This document shows, in pieces, positions 36,401 through 48,100 of a stretch of 64,000 nt of DNA. Below the pieces are notes generated by a model, which did not search any database, had not been told where the DNA came from, and worked only from the letters and a program-made list of their open reading frames with translations. Origin of the DNA: Hirudinaria manillensis. Lineage: Eukaryota > Annelida > Clitellata > Hirudinida > Hirudinidae. The first letter of the stretch is position 1; each line of letters starts with the position of its first letter. The DNA lies in NCBI GenBank assembly GCA_034509925.1, contig CM067532.1, positions 6,512,142 to 6,576,141 on the forward strand, in the 5' to 3' direction. Made by a program: the position numbers and the translations under genes.

Positions 36401-36830
36401 GGCGATCGGGAAGAGCACTCTTGGGCTGCTTGGCGACGGTGACGCTGTCCAGATCTTTTGCCACGATAGTGATGATGACGAAAATCCTTGCGAAGTAGTC
36501 CGGCTCTTTTGAGCGATCGTATTAGTTCAGCGTCGGATGTGGCCAGCTCATTCAAGCTCATTAGCATATCGTAGCTGATAGGCTTGGGTCTTGCGGTCAT
36601 GACGAAGTTTACGACAAAGGGAAAGTTGGTGAGCTAAAATGAACGAAATGAATGAAACTACAAACCGAGAAAAGTCCGAGTAAAAGTCCAGATCGGGAGT
36701 ATCGAGAACTAAAACACAGCCAGGAACTTTGTGATAGGCGAACGATTAGGTTATAGAATAGGATAAAATCGCGAGAATATGGAGAGGAGAGACGGAGGCG
36801 TCCGTACGGTCAGTGCCTGGAGTTAACTAA
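33490..36830 (-). mobile_element. CR1/L2-like non-LTR retrotransposon, inactivated
   Basis: The minus-strand element has an apurinic-type endonuclease followed by reverse transcriptase and ends in an ATT microsatellite tail (plus strand 33494-33511). The coding region is much richer in GC than the surrounding host DNA. The 5' boundary near 36830 is a guess from the change in composition. Domain order, the AAFDTVDHDIL block and the C-terminal HWL...QRIDYKI block place it in the CR1/L2 side of the Jockey superfamily. A second, internally deleted relative lies at 37758-38190. Confidence 0.85.
33547..36464 (-). pseudogene. Broken ORF2 of the CR1/L2-like LINE (endonuclease and reverse transcriptase)
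   Basis: The endonuclease part (36464-35487) has GLLNVRSLNNK, FMTETWHD, LITGDFNIRLD and SDHH, the catalytic blocks of an APE-type nuclease. It ends at a TGA (35489-35487); the next codons continue in the same frame with the normal connecting region, so this is a single nonsense change. Frame then shifts near a T run at about 34913-34920, again near 34490 after CGVPQ, and again near 34300-34325. Across the pieces the RT blocks LDLSAAFDTVDHD, CGVPQ, YADDTQVY (readable in a third frame near 34400) and the C-terminal KIATLVFKSLSG region are all present. The copy cannot encode a working protein. A short upstream frame at 36600-36391 may be the remnant of its 5' ORF. Confidence 0.88.
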
Positions 36831-37159
36831 TCATCAATATAAACATTAAAAATGATTAGAGATAAGTTTGTCCTTAAATGCTGAACACTAATAGGAGTAT
36901 CAAGTAATCTCTAACAAGAATATTCAGCGAATCATTGACAGTTGTGTGGTTTAAGTCAGTGCCAATTGTCAAGTTCCCCCATTGGCACTCCAGACTGTGG
37001 TGCATATTAAAAGTAAAATATAAGTAAGTCTGACCCCATTTCCATTACAAAATTTCTTGACAAAATATATGCAGTATATTTATTTACAAAATATCATCTT
37101 TGTCATGGGATATCTTTGCACAAGATTTAGAGTCCTCTGAAATAGGAACTGCCTTGGTA
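36831..37159. other. Transposon-derived intergenic DNA
   Basis: AT-rich sequence between the LINE and the first Merlin-like fragment. Two near copies of a short ACTCCA(G/C)ACTGTGGTGC motif occur near 36987 and 37358, probably part of a transposon end. No host gene is seen. Confidence 0.4.
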
Positions 37160-37620
37160 TCAAATGGTGCCAAAGTAACTCCGCAAAATGTATGATTTGA
37201 TGTGCTGTGGAAAAGTTCCTCTCATTTTCATGATCTTGTCCTTTGCACATCTCCACATATTCTCCAGGGATTTCATATTGATGCCATTGGGAGCCACAAA
37301 CATCATTGATTTACAGTTGCACGATTTAAGGTGGTGGCTAATGTAACGTTTCTATAAACTCCACACTGTGGTGCCTATTAAAGTTCGTCTTTATTCCATT
37401 GATCTTCAGAAATAACTAAGTTTTTTACCCAGAAACAAATACTGTTGAATTATCGGTAGCATCCCTCCAAGGAACCTTTGAAACCAAAGAAGCTTTCTTG
37501 GTTAATCCTACCAAAGACCCACATTTGAGCTAATGTGCATAGTTGTTCCTCATCCTTTAGGGATCTGAAACCATGCTCTCATCAATTTGGACAATATGCC
37601 CCAGACCACCAATGTGTGAA
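37160..37620 (-). pseudogene. Merlin/ISXO2-like DDE transposase fragment (copy A)
   Basis: Reading the minus strand across several frames recovers transposase blocks in family order: GLGHIVQIDESMV (first catalytic Asp), MWVFGRINQESFFGFK, then NHHLKSCN and INMKSLENMWRCAKDKI, which correspond to the NHS...TQxIExxW region of ISXO2/IS1016-like enzymes. Stops and frameshifts separate the blocks, so it is dead. Identification rests on motif order and spacing. Confidence 0.65.
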
Positions 37621-37757
37621 TGTGCAGTCATCACTTACTGGTTGAGGAGGAGAAACTGCTATATGATTCCCCAATTTTTTTTACCTTTATTTACAAAAAG
37701 ATATACATCCTTCCCTTTAATTTGGAAAAATCACTTCTCTGGATTCATTGTGGACAT

Positions 37758-38190
37758 AATAATAATAATAATAATTCAGTTCTCTATTCAATGTCCTCGG
37801 CCAATGACATCGATGAATCTGCCGTCGAGCATAGCGCAATTGGTGTGTGGGCTGAAGAGGGAGCCTCCGGATGTGGACCTGAGGCCGCTTCTGGCCTGGA
37901 GAGGATCAGAGCTGTGACAATGCTATTCCTGACCTCAAAGGAGAGGCAAAGCTGCGAATCCCCCTGAGGGATGCAAAGCAGGAACGGGAGATATTGTTGT
38001 GTATGCTCATGGAGCAGTCTGAGTCCAGCCAGGTCCTCAGGCTGCGAACAGAATGTACTGGGTAGATTACATCAGAACAGATGGAGACTGGGCTGGAGGG
38101 AATCACAGAGGCACATCTGGGCAAGGAAGTCCACATCACCTCGGTTTTGCTGCTGTTCAGTTGCAGACGGCTGTTGAACATCCAGTCCTT
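37758..38190 (-). mobile_element. Internally deleted fragment of the CR1/L2-like LINE
   Basis: The plus-strand sequence parallels 33494-34315 closely: the same ATT tail running into TTCAGTTCT, the same stretch around GCGCAATTGGTGTGTGGGC (33695 in the other copy), then jumps to the part encoding the LNSSKTEVMWTS block. Relative to the longer copy about 110 and 240 bp are missing internally. It is a 3'-end fragment; what remains reads as the C-terminal part of reverse transcriptase with breaks. Its 5' end runs straight into Merlin-like sequence. Confidence 0.85.
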
Positions 38191-38460
38191 CTTTAGCTTC
38201 TTGGTCCATCCTGCCAAAAACCCACTTTTGGGCAACTGGTCTGACAATTGTTCCTCGCACTTTTAGGAGCCAAAATCATGCTCTCATTGATTTGGACAAT
38301 AAATCCAGGACTTCTGATTGGATTATCTCTAACCCAATATATACAAAGGTCGCGGTACATATTGCACCAATTTGGTAGTGTATAATCAGTATTGATGCCA
38401 AGGAGTCCACCTGATTAACCTCGCCAAACGACCAGAGATAAGTCATCTGTAATCAAATAA
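38191..38460 (-). pseudogene. Merlin/ISXO2-like DDE transposase fragment (copy B)
   Basis: Minus-strand frames give QMTYLWSFGEVNQ, TLPNWCNMYRDLCIYWVRDN, SPGFIVQINESM and KWVFGRMDQEAKEG. These match the ISXO2-like order (helix with YxWSxG, TVSDW...REVC, GGxGKIVEIDES, WVFGGIERG). The first catalytic Asp is changed to Asn (INES). Frame breaks occur between blocks. The fragment stops exactly where the LINE fragment begins. Confidence 0.68.
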
Positions 38461-38544
38461 TCAAAACTTTAAATTTTGTTACACACCATGTCTAGCTATC
38501 AAATTTATAACCAGGTAAAAAGTAAATTCTTACCATGATATTAG

Positions 38545-40144
38545 TTTACAATGACATGTTGATGTTTTCATAAAAGTTTTCAGTGCTATGAATCAAGCAA
38601 TCATCTAGTGGCACATCACAGAATTGATCGAAATGTGCCTGCAACGACGCCGTTCTCGTGGGCGTGAGAAGAATATGGAGAAACCGTCTGACATCGGAGG
38701 CAAGATTTTTAATATAATGCGCACAGCATATCAAAAGTATGACTTTTGGTAAGTCTGATATCCTGGCTTTTCTAAGCTATCTTGTACCTTAGTCAGATAT
38801 TCAGAGACTCTTATTTGCATTGTTGCAAAGAGTACTGAGGGTGGCACGACAGAAATCTATTACTAGTGTCTTAAAAAGAGGTTTCGTTGTATTCCGGCTA
38901 AACCAAGTTGCTATCACGTCGCACAACATTTTTGAGATAGCAACTTGAGAATGATCGCCACTCAAACAACCGAAAACCGGGAATGCCTCTTTCCCGCCCT
39001 TCCAATGCATCACAGCACTATAAAGGTAAATTCTATTACTATTTGCCACATTTCTAACGATAGATCCCTAGCATCAATATGAATTAAAGGTTCTAAAAAA
39101 ATTTACAGCTATCATGAGCTGTTTGACGCAATATGTCATAATCTTTTAAGTAAAAGGAAAGAAAGACACTTCACGCAAAGTTTGTAATTCGGTATCTAAT
39201 CCTTCCTTTTTTAAAGATCGATCCAGTCGTCCTTGTCCATATCGCCACAGGATTTCAGTTGCGAACTGATCTTCCCGAGGACATTCTTGGACGGAAGATC
39301 TTCTTTCTCTACCCCGATAGACCTTCGTTGTGCAGGCAAGTAAGAAGTACCGCAGGCTTCCTGGTTTTTAACACACCTCTAACTAAATCTCTGGTGGGCC
39401 CAAACAGACGTCTTCTCACTGACACGTCACCGTGACCTATGTCGACGCCATCGCACCAAATGATAAACGTTATTGTTTTCCAATAAGCAAAGATATAACC
39501 TGCAACTTTTGTGTATGCAGTACATATATCCTGTTACCCTACTATCGCATAATATCGTAAAACTTTGAGAAGGAGCAAGGACAAGGGACCATTTCATTGA
39601 CCAGCACCCTAAAGCACTCCTTTCGATCTTTAACAGGCAAGCTGAAATCCCATATTTTCGACAACTCCGCTCGTTCGCCTACCATCTTTTTGGCATAAAG
39701 ATTCTTACATTCTCCGTAATGGCGGGTTGGTTTCGGCTGCTTGACTTCATCCGCAGTTTGACACCTCTGTGTAGCTGAATTCTCAGGTTCATTCCTGATT
39801 ACTTCAACTTCAACTGAAGAATTACAAATAAGGGCATTAATACCAAATTATATTGGTAAACTATGCAACAAAATCATAACAGGTTCCGCCTCAGGTGCTT
39901 TAGCCTCTCTACATTCTTGAATTCGGCTTACAATTTTCTTCCTCCACTTGTCCTAGATCCTCTCTCGATTTTTGAGGCTATTCCCAATCTCCAACATTCT
40001 GCAAAGTCTTCCATACAGCCCATCGCTCTTAGAAGGTTTTTCTTTACTGATCTCCTCCGGAGAGAGACCACTCGTATTGAAAAACTTAATAAGCTTCTCT
40101 TCGTCAATAACCACCCTGAAAACCATTTTGATATAAAATGTCAC
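38545..40144 (-). pseudogene. Decayed MULE-like DDE transposase
   Basis: On the minus strand, open pieces in changing frames line up into one degenerate protein. An N-terminal piece (VVIDEEKLIKFFNTSGLSPE, 40126-39957) is followed across an in-frame TAG by DKWRKKIVSRIQECREAK. A middle piece (about 39815-39575) contains YGECKNLYAKKMVGERAEL. The core is near 39065-38801: HIDA (first Asp, with a frame slip), RNVANSNRIYLYSAVMHW, AFPVFGCLSGDHSQ, and VIDFCRATLSTL (second Asp). Then comes ICCAHYIKNLASDVRRF (38735 downward). The order resembles MULE-like transposases found in many invertebrate genomes. Family assignment is tentative. Some middle pieces have usable splice sites, so part could belong to an unrelated gene. 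Confidence 0.5.
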
Positions 40145-41019
40145 TTCCTTTCTTCATTGTGTCAGTTTTCCCGCACAAGGCAAATTTATTTATTTATTCA
40201 ATATAATTTTACTATCTTAAATTTATGTCAGGCTATCACCCTATTTTATTTAATATAATTTTACTATCTAAAATTCATATTTTGAAAAAATAAAGTTGAC
40301 TTTGTATTTATCACAGCTTTATCTTAGACTCATAAAATAATTTTTAATCGATTTAATTTGGAATAAATACTTTATCATTGCTTTTATTTTGGTTTTTGCT
40401 TGGTTTATTTTACAATAAAATTGATTGAAGTATGAGTCAAGTATGTGTTTTTGAACTATCGTAAAAGCTGGTGGGCCTTCGTTTGAGCTTTGTATCTCAA
40501 AGATTAATCATTGGATTTTGATAATTTTAGGGATTTTGGTAGGCAACAAGTTAGTCCATCAATTGATGTCACTTAATCGCGTCGGAATGCTTTTAAAATT
40601 CTGATTTAAGTCGTGATAGTCAAAAGTGGGCCAATAGATGCTGTTTCCGAATCATTCGTTAGCTGTAATTTCAGTTGTAGATACATCTGAGCAATAAATT
40701 ATATATAATTATGCAGGTATTTTGATGCACTTTGGAACGATATATAAATTAAAAAATTCTAATGATTACAAATTTTTCTGTACGATTTTTTAACCTTGAT
40801 AGGGGTTTATCTACAAAAATTTTAATAACTGGATTATAATTTTTACATATTCAAATTGTTTATTCTATTACCTTTCCGAAAATATATAATTTATATCATG
40901 TCAATGTCGTTTCAGTGCCGCAAATCGAAATAAACAATCTCCAACAAATTTCTATGCTATTGGTGATGGATATTGATGACAGCAATTGACTTTAAAATAT
41001 ATACTTACCAAGATGCACT
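40145..41019. other. AT-rich DNA, no gene seen
   Basis: Probably the remaining flank of the decayed transposons. No ORF, RNA gene or repeat is supported. Confidence 0.5.
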
Positions 41020-41170
41020 GTCTTAATGTGAGACAGCTGTTTTGATTAAAACTTCCAGCTCCATGTCCATGAAGAGTGGCATGCAGGACACTTCCAGGCA
41101 TAGCCATTCCCGATGCTAGCATTTTGGCTCAGCCTCATCCTAACGTCAGTCAACGCCAGTACCTAGTAAA
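41020..41170 (-). pseudogene. Merlin/ISXO2-like zinc-ribbon remnant
   Basis: The minus strand encodes NGYAWKCPACHSSWTWSWKF, a stop, then SKQLSHIKTVHLG followed by GTAAGT. DGYxWRCxxC...G is the N-terminal zinc ribbon that precedes the DDE domain in ISXO2-like transposases. It may be the 5' part of copy B, separated from it by the decayed MULE-like insertion. The second CxxC half is lost. Confidence 0.5.
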
Positions 41171-41859
41171 AGTAATAACGATATGCAAGGGATAGAGCTA
41201 GGTTTGATCCGAAATATTAAGCATAAATAGGCAGCTATTCTTGTTCTGGATTACCAGAACCCAAATCAAAAGTTTGAAATGAGCAACCAATCAAATAATC
41301 AAAACCATAAGTATGGTGTTAATTATTTCAAACAAAAGATAACAGCAATGTAATCAAACTGTGCAGAAGCATACCTATGGGTTCAAGTTTCCGAAGTATA
41401 TTAAATAAATGACTGTCCAATGCTCCTCGATAATCTATTTAATCACCACAAACAACCATCGAACCAACTCCAGTTCCTTCGAAGGACTATACCACTTGGA
41501 AATAAAGAAAAGCCGCCTAGCGATGAGAATACCAACAAAATTTAAGTATATGAGAAATCATGAATTACACCAAATTTAAAAAATGGTATGTCAAAAAATA
41601 AACATTTAATATTTTAATAAAAATTTAGAGCCTTATATAAAACTTGGTTAATTGAAATCTTACATCATGTCCATATCCATCCTAAGTATTTACTTAGCCT
41701 TAAACCATTCAATTACTATACCATTTGTGACCTCTTTAAATATTAATATTATATTTTTGCCCAGGTTGATAAAACATTCATTTATGTGAGCCAGAATTTT
41801 CATAACATGCTGTTGTTGTCGTTCGATTTTTGATTGCTGACTTCATTTGTTTAACAAAG
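41171..41859. other. Upstream region of AUP1
   Basis: AT-rich sequence. A 17-bp string shared with 38449-38465 occurs near 41287. The AUP1 promoter should lie in the right part, but no core element is obvious. Confidence 0.45.
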
Positions 41860-44357
41860 ATGGAAATTACGTTCGATCACATGCTCGATCACAAAAGGTT
41901 TCAATTTTTATAATTTATATATTTCGGAAATGGCAGCGTTCGCTTTATAACTTAATCTCTGAGCAGACTGTGTTTTGAAGGTTCCCATCAGGTTTAAATT
42001 TGTTTTTCCTATTGCTTTATACGCCAATTGGAATATGTCTTGCCATTCTTCGGTTCTTCATTGGACTTCACGCATACGCAATAGCATGTGTTTTGCCAAA
42101 AACATCTCATCTGCGAAGGTAGGTTCCCATTAACATTAGTAAGTCATTGTAAGAGACATTTAAATATTTATTATGCTATTTGCAGACTTATATTACGACC
42201 TATGTGTGCTGTTCTTGGCTTGGTTGTGGTTCAAGAAAACTCCAACAATTACGATGACCAATGTAAAGTCATTGTAGCAAATTATACCACAAAATTTGAT
42301 TATGTTCCTGTGCAGCTTGTTGTCCCACACCATGTGGTAAGTATATATTGTTCTGGTCATTTATACTGGTTACCGATGAAGTATTGAAATATATGTAGAT
42401 TTCCATATGGAGCTTCTCTGATCTCGTCCTGAGGTTGCTTGGATATCTTGATCTTGGAGCTCGATTTGGGAGGGAGACATTGATTTCCAATGCAAAGAAG
42501 TTGACAGAAGGTAAACATTTGTTCATTAGAAGAAATTTCTATGTTCGAGGATGAATATAATATTAATAACAGCCATTTTGAAAGGGTTGAGGATAAGATG
42601 GTAATTAATATTAATAAATAAATTAATTAATTAATGGTTTACAGGATGAAATGTAACTTAGCAAACAGTCATTCACAGTTAAATATTAAATAGCTAAATG
42701 TCATTATACTTTATGTCTTCAACTCACTCTGCACTTTCATGTTGAAGTAAATATCTTGGGAATTAATATTATAATATTAATTAATGGTTCAATATTATTA
42801 AGGGCTGATATCTAAAATGCTCGTAAGTACAATTTACTTTATTTTTCAATAAGCTGTCTGCTAAGCACTATATATTAGACAGTATGTAAATAATGCTAAC
42901 TATATAAAACATTGTTCTAAGCACCAGATATCACAAAATAATGATTTTTAAAAAAGTGGTTTTATTCAAAAGGATCGGACATTCCCCTCCTCAGCTTTCC
43001 AGAAGGAACGACCACCAATGGCAGATCTGGTTTATTAAAGTTTAGGTTCGTTTTTTTCTATTTTGATTTAATTAATTTATTTTTTAATTTATCCCGACAT
43101 TTTTTACTCACAATTATTTTATTTCAGTGTTTGGCCTTTTTCTTTGGATAAGCCTGTGCAACCAGTTGGTTTGTTTTGAACTTGAAGCATTACTGCTCAA
43201 ATAATGCATTGTTTGAATTGTGAATTTCAGCTTGTCATAAAAATTTCAAGGCCGTTATTTTCAGTGTCACCCGTGAGCATTTATTATTAATGATAACTTT
43301 ACGACGATTAGCTGATAACTATTAACTCGATCGCTTTACTTTTAGTCCTTGGCTGACAGTCAGTTGTTTGTCGACTGGTTTTGGTTGCTTTTTGTGCCGT
43401 GCACCGTTTTCCGCATCAGGTTGCATTTTAATATTTCATTAATTTAATTTAACTTTGCACTTTAAGAACGTTAATCGTACGTTTCGATCTTCGTCTCTCC
43501 TTCGCAGCTACCTGCCCGTTCAGTCCATCGCAGACGACGAGGAAGCTTCGGAGTTTGCCAAGAGGGTTCAAAAGGAGATGGCGAGGAAATTGAATGTTGA
43601 AGCAACAAATTACACCTGCAATGACAAAATGGAATTCATCAAGAGACATGCTGTGGATAAGAAACTTGCAGGTTAGCTTGCTGACACTACAGCTCTTTGC
43701 TAACAGCATTTGGCATTTTTTAAAATCTCAAATTCAAATCAATCTCAATTCATAAAGAGTGTTTAATAATGAAAATGAATAATAATAATAATAACGTTTC
43801 AGAGCAAAGGTCGAGCGGTCAAAACTCTGCTCGGATGCTCGAGCAGGTGAAGAACGTACTTCCAGACGTACCCGATTCAGTGATTACCAGGGATTTAGGT
43901 TCAAATAATATTTTCCTTCATTAATATTCCTCAAAATGGGTTTAATACGACTTTGGATCTAAAATTTCAAAGCCATGACGAAAGACGCCGATCTCACCAT
44001 TTCGAACATCTTGGAAGGAAGGACCGAAAGAGCGGGCGAACTACCGAAAACCACTTCTCAACTCGACCCGACTCCCGTCAACTCTGCCCAGTCGGTTGCA
44101 AAAGCAGAGGTTCGGTATAATTTTAGTATCCTACAATTAAATGCTTATTTTAATTTCAATCATTTATAGGATTTCTTCTGAATAAAATTTAAATTTGCAT
44201 CATAATTTCTACTCCTTTTCACCTCCAGTGCGCAAACAGGAGTTCATCTTTCGGGAAAACGAGCCAAGAAAGGCAGATGTCCTTTCAAGACCGTAAAAAG
44301 TTGATGATTGAAGAAGCTCGCCAAAAATACCTCTCAAAGTTTGGAAAAACCGACTGA
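41860..44357 (+). CDS. AUP1: Ancient ubiquitous protein 1 (lipid-droplet/ERAD factor)
   Basis: Twelve exons: 41860-41897, 41981-42118, 42186-42336, 42399-42510, 42973-43045, 43128-43164, 43231-43272, 43346-43419, 43508-43671, 43803-43898, 43973-44109 and 44229-44357, all in phase, about 396 residues. Order matches AUP1: an N-terminal hydrophobic hairpin (FFLLLYTPIGICLAILRFF) for ER/lipid-droplet anchoring, RPMCAVLGL, an acyltransferase-like domain with FPEGTTTNGR, a CUE domain (VKNVLPDVPDSVITRDL...ADLTISNILEG) for ubiquitin binding, and a C-terminal Ube2g2-binding helix (QMSFQDRKKLMIEEARQKYL). The family recruits the E2 UBE2G2 to lipid droplets and the ER for ERAD. The His of the HX4D acyltransferase motif is Tyr here (NYTTKFD), arguing against acyltransferase activity. 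Start is the only in-frame ATG joined to the hairpin. Confidence 0.95.
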
Positions 44358-44453
44358 GCAGCTGCAGTTGCTCGCAGTGCCTTTGAATTTATTTCTGTTG
44401 TCTTTAATCGGAATTTATTAAAAATTGTGAAGAATTTGGAATGATGCAATTGG

Positions 44454-44455
<2 letters not shown>

Positions 44456-44488
<33 letters not shown>

Positions 44489-44518
44489 TCTGAGAGTGAT
44501 TGCCATTGTTAGTTTTGC

Positions 44519-44561
<43 letters not shown>

Positions 44562-44572
44562 GTTGTTGTTAT
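44456..44572. repeat. Two (ATT)n tracts downstream of AUP1
   Basis: ATT runs at about 44456-44487 and 44520-44572, separated by a short unique segment, fall in the presumed 3' UTR of AUP1. The poly-Ile and poly-Leu frames over them are artefacts. Confidence 0.9.
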
Positions 44573-45124
44573 TGTCAATTATTATCTTTGGATACTATTG
44601 CCGCTGTAAATATTTCCCTGCAACGATACAAGCTTCAGTGGCCACTACCTTTTTTTCCTTCCGTGCCGTTTGGAAACACAAACATCAGTTAACAAGTTAA
44701 AGTTATTTAATTACACCCTTTGTGATGGAGAACAGTAATTATGGTTAAATTAGGTTACATAATAGTTTTAAACCACAATGGTATGGAAATAGTTTTAACT
44801 TGAGATCTTTGATGCTATTGATGGTAATTAATTAATATTAGTATAGTATTAATATTAGTAATAGCTCAAATACAGCAAATTTTATTTATTTATTTATTTG
44901 GTTCTACTCGTGAAGATTAATTTGGCGATTGAAGACTTGAATTTATTAGTAACACGAGTCAACCGGAATAAACCTCGTTGCTGGGAAAGCGTTATTTTAC
45001 GTCATTTAGATGATTTGGTGTTCTTGAATGACCTTAGCCCGTTGCATGCTTTGCTTACTTTCTGGGCAGAATGTTGGGGTTGAATGCAGCTGATGTTGCA
45101 TTTTCTGTATTGTAAATTGTGAAT

Positions 45125-45130
45125 AATAAA
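45125..45130 (+). terminator. Candidate polyadenylation signal of AUP1
   Basis: AATAAA lies about 770 bp after the stop codon, and I see no earlier canonical hexamer. It implies a long 3' UTR containing the ATT tracts. An intervening unannotated gene end is possible. Confidence 0.4.
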
Positions 45131-48100
45131 ACATTAAAAAAAGATCGTATTAAATGAGTTTATGGATCATCGTAAACTCTTTAATTCAAATAAGCCCGTT
45201 CAAACTTACGCCAGGTTCTTCTGGAAAGTCGAAAAATTGATTGATTAGTCTGTTCTGACACCCTTTGAGATGTCGGGCCTCTCTTTGACTTGGTCGAGCA
45301 ACATTCTGTTGAAATGATGATGCATCTGCTTCCCTTATGTCACTCACTCGATATTCCAAAAACTTCATTCAACAAAGAGATTCATCCCGGCTTCATCCGG
45401 TTTCTCGTCACGAGCAAGCGCTCTTTGCGAGCAAGCAGCTCAATCTTTGAGGACGTTAAGCCGCCTCGATTAATATCAAAAATAAAAATAATTCGAACCC
45501 ATTTTGAAAACAATTCGCGTTTGAAATAGTGACAGCCAAGTTGATGCTGAATGACTGACCAATAGCATACTTCGGAGAGGATTGAACTCAGTAGGTGTCG
45601 GATTTTATTCCAGTTACGGCATGAAATTTAGGAGTCCGTTAAAGACGGATGTTAGTTGCTGAAGAATTGAGGTTACGCAATCAATCAGGCGGAACATTTT
45701 TCGTCTCGGACAATTAGCCTCTAAATTGTCTTAGGTGCCCGTCGTTTGTCAGCTATTGTAAATCATTCGCACCACTTTTGAGTCACATTTCATGACTTCC
45801 CATCCGTAATATTCACATCGGGCAGCGTTTTCGATTCTAGATGGAACTTTTTTTTATATTCGAAGCGAGTCAATAAACACTGCCCGGTTAAAAATAGTTC
45901 CAATAGTAAGCAGACGAATGTAAACACGCCTCTCGTCCAGAAGAAACATCATCGATGCCCCAGTAAGCGGGTCATCCAAGTTCGTACAGGGTCAATCAAG
46001 GTCATCCAAGCCCCGGGGCAAACATTTGTCTCGACCTCCTCATTTTATTTTGACTTTGTAAAGTTTTCTCGGGAACAATTTTTTTTTACTAACCATGAAT
46101 GTAAGTCATCATTCCTTGCCTGAATAGCGCGATAAAAAGCGTCTTCATGCGGTTTTTCCAAGAGCCGTGGTTCACTTGACCCTCATTGTTCGCACCTCCA
46201 CAGCACTTGTTGATATTTTTAGATAAAAATAAACGACAAACAATTACAAAATCAAAGCAAAAATACATTAAAAAAGGAACAATTAAATGCGCACGAGTTT
46301 CTACATAAATAAATAAATCCCATTTCCGTTTCTTGTGCTTTATTTTTCTTTTATTTCGCCTCCACGTTCGCTCTGCTTTGAATGCAGTGGAAATGTTTGG
46401 TCCATCCGCGGGTGATGACCCGTAATCCACGTTCTCCATTCGCTTATGGCCATCGAGACGTGATAACAATCTCTCACTCCGTCGAAGAGGAGTTCCGTCT
46501 CAGAATCTCTGCCTGGAACTTGATAATTGGAGGATTTCCTGTTATTTTTTCCATGTGTTCGGTCAGAATGTTTCTCAATGAATCTCTCGGTGAAGCTTTG
46601 AGAAGATTTTGAACAATTTTTCAGACGGTTGATCGAAAGAAGAAGAAGAAGAGCAGGACTTAACTTTACATAAGTTTGATATCTACTTTGATATTCTATA
46701 AGTTTAAAGAGGTGATATATAAATAAATAAATAATTAAATAATTAAATTAAATTAATTAATTAATGATAGGATGTGAATAAAAACGTCTCCATCCTAAAA
46801 GTTCCGTCCGTCATGTCCAGCGTGGAAAATGTCTTCAATCCTCTCGCAAATGAAAGTTTCACTCAAGTGTTTTTTTTTGTTTAATTTCCTCAAAAGAGGA
46901 AGAAGTAAAAAAATGTTGACGTCATCGAAGAAAATGATAGATCCCTTGCCCAATGATTTGAAGGATTAAAATCAGAAATTTTTTAAACTCCATTTTTAAT
47001 TTCCAGTCTGGAGTTTTGCGTCGAATCGTGCAGAAGACCATCCGTCATATGCGGATCTCCTGGAAGATTTTCCAGGCAGTTTCAACATTCCGATCAATGC
47101 TTGATCGATGGATGCCCATCTTTTGACCCCAATTGAACCCTTAAGTCTTAAGGGACACTGGAAGATTTGAGGTGGGAACCGGTCGACAAACCCAGGAGAC
47201 AGGTCTGGCCCATTTCTTTATTTTCTCTCCTTTCTTTTGCTCGAGATTGTCTCGTAAAAGTGGCTTACTAGTCCTCCTTTGTAATCTCCCGCATACAACA
47301 AATCTTTCAATTTCGCCGATGATCGCGTCCCCAGAAATTTATTGTAATCATAGCAAGCTTAAGCTGCACTGCCGTTAGCGCGGATGATGTTATCTGAATA
47401 AAAATATACGCCGCATTCCACGATCGGACGCGAGTCTGAATGGATTTGTTAGGGGAGAGAAATCTTCATTTAAGAGTGGAATTTGATTAATAAAAGCCCG
47501 AAGATGAACGAGACAGTCTCCAGCGAGTGCATTGTTAACGATTTTTTGCTTCCACTTGGAAAAAAGAGGCCTGAAAAGAAGATTTAGAAAACCAACGCTG
47601 CTGTCCGAGGCGTACTTTGAAAGGACGGAGTTGCGCGCGTTTCTTGAAAGGAAATTTATTGAATGGAGTTGTGATAACAGAGATTTGTAGAGACATCCTC
47701 GGCTGAGATGTTCCGAATTTCAATGGAACCTCGTTAAATTGAGTCACTCGGCCGAGTAACTGAGCTTTTTTTCCATCAAACAGAGCCTCAGACGCTGTTC
47801 CCATCTTTTCTGCATACAAATGCCTCGACTTCCCCTTTCGATGGATCGCTCAGAGAAGGAGGAGGAGGAAAGATATACATTCTTCATGGCTTCTCTGGAA
47901 AATTTTAATACTTTTTTCTCTCAAAATAAGAAATGATGCCAATAATCGTCTCGTTGAGACTCCGGGGCGAATTTTTAGAGGAGAGGGTCTAGATATTGAT
48001 GAGCAGGTATAGTGTTTACGCAAAGTCCTCGGTTTGTCTCCGATGCTAAAGAAACAAATGGAGATCATGAAAGGATTGTTTCTTTTCATAAACGTTTTTC

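Noticed and set aside
34034..36512. Plus-strand open frames across the CR1/L2-like LINE (up to 260 codons)
   Set aside because: Shadows of the GC-rich minus-strand coding region; no similarity of their own.
40310..40335. String beginning TATCACAGC, the seed of the miR-2 family
   Set aside because: The rest does not match and no precursor hairpin is evident.
46089..46469. 126-codon minus-strand open frame
   Set aside because: Lys-rich with AT-driven composition, no recognisable family, no transcript features.
47008..47160. Possible exon after a TTTCCAG acceptor
   Set aside because: More than one frame is open and none matches a known protein; no clear donor.
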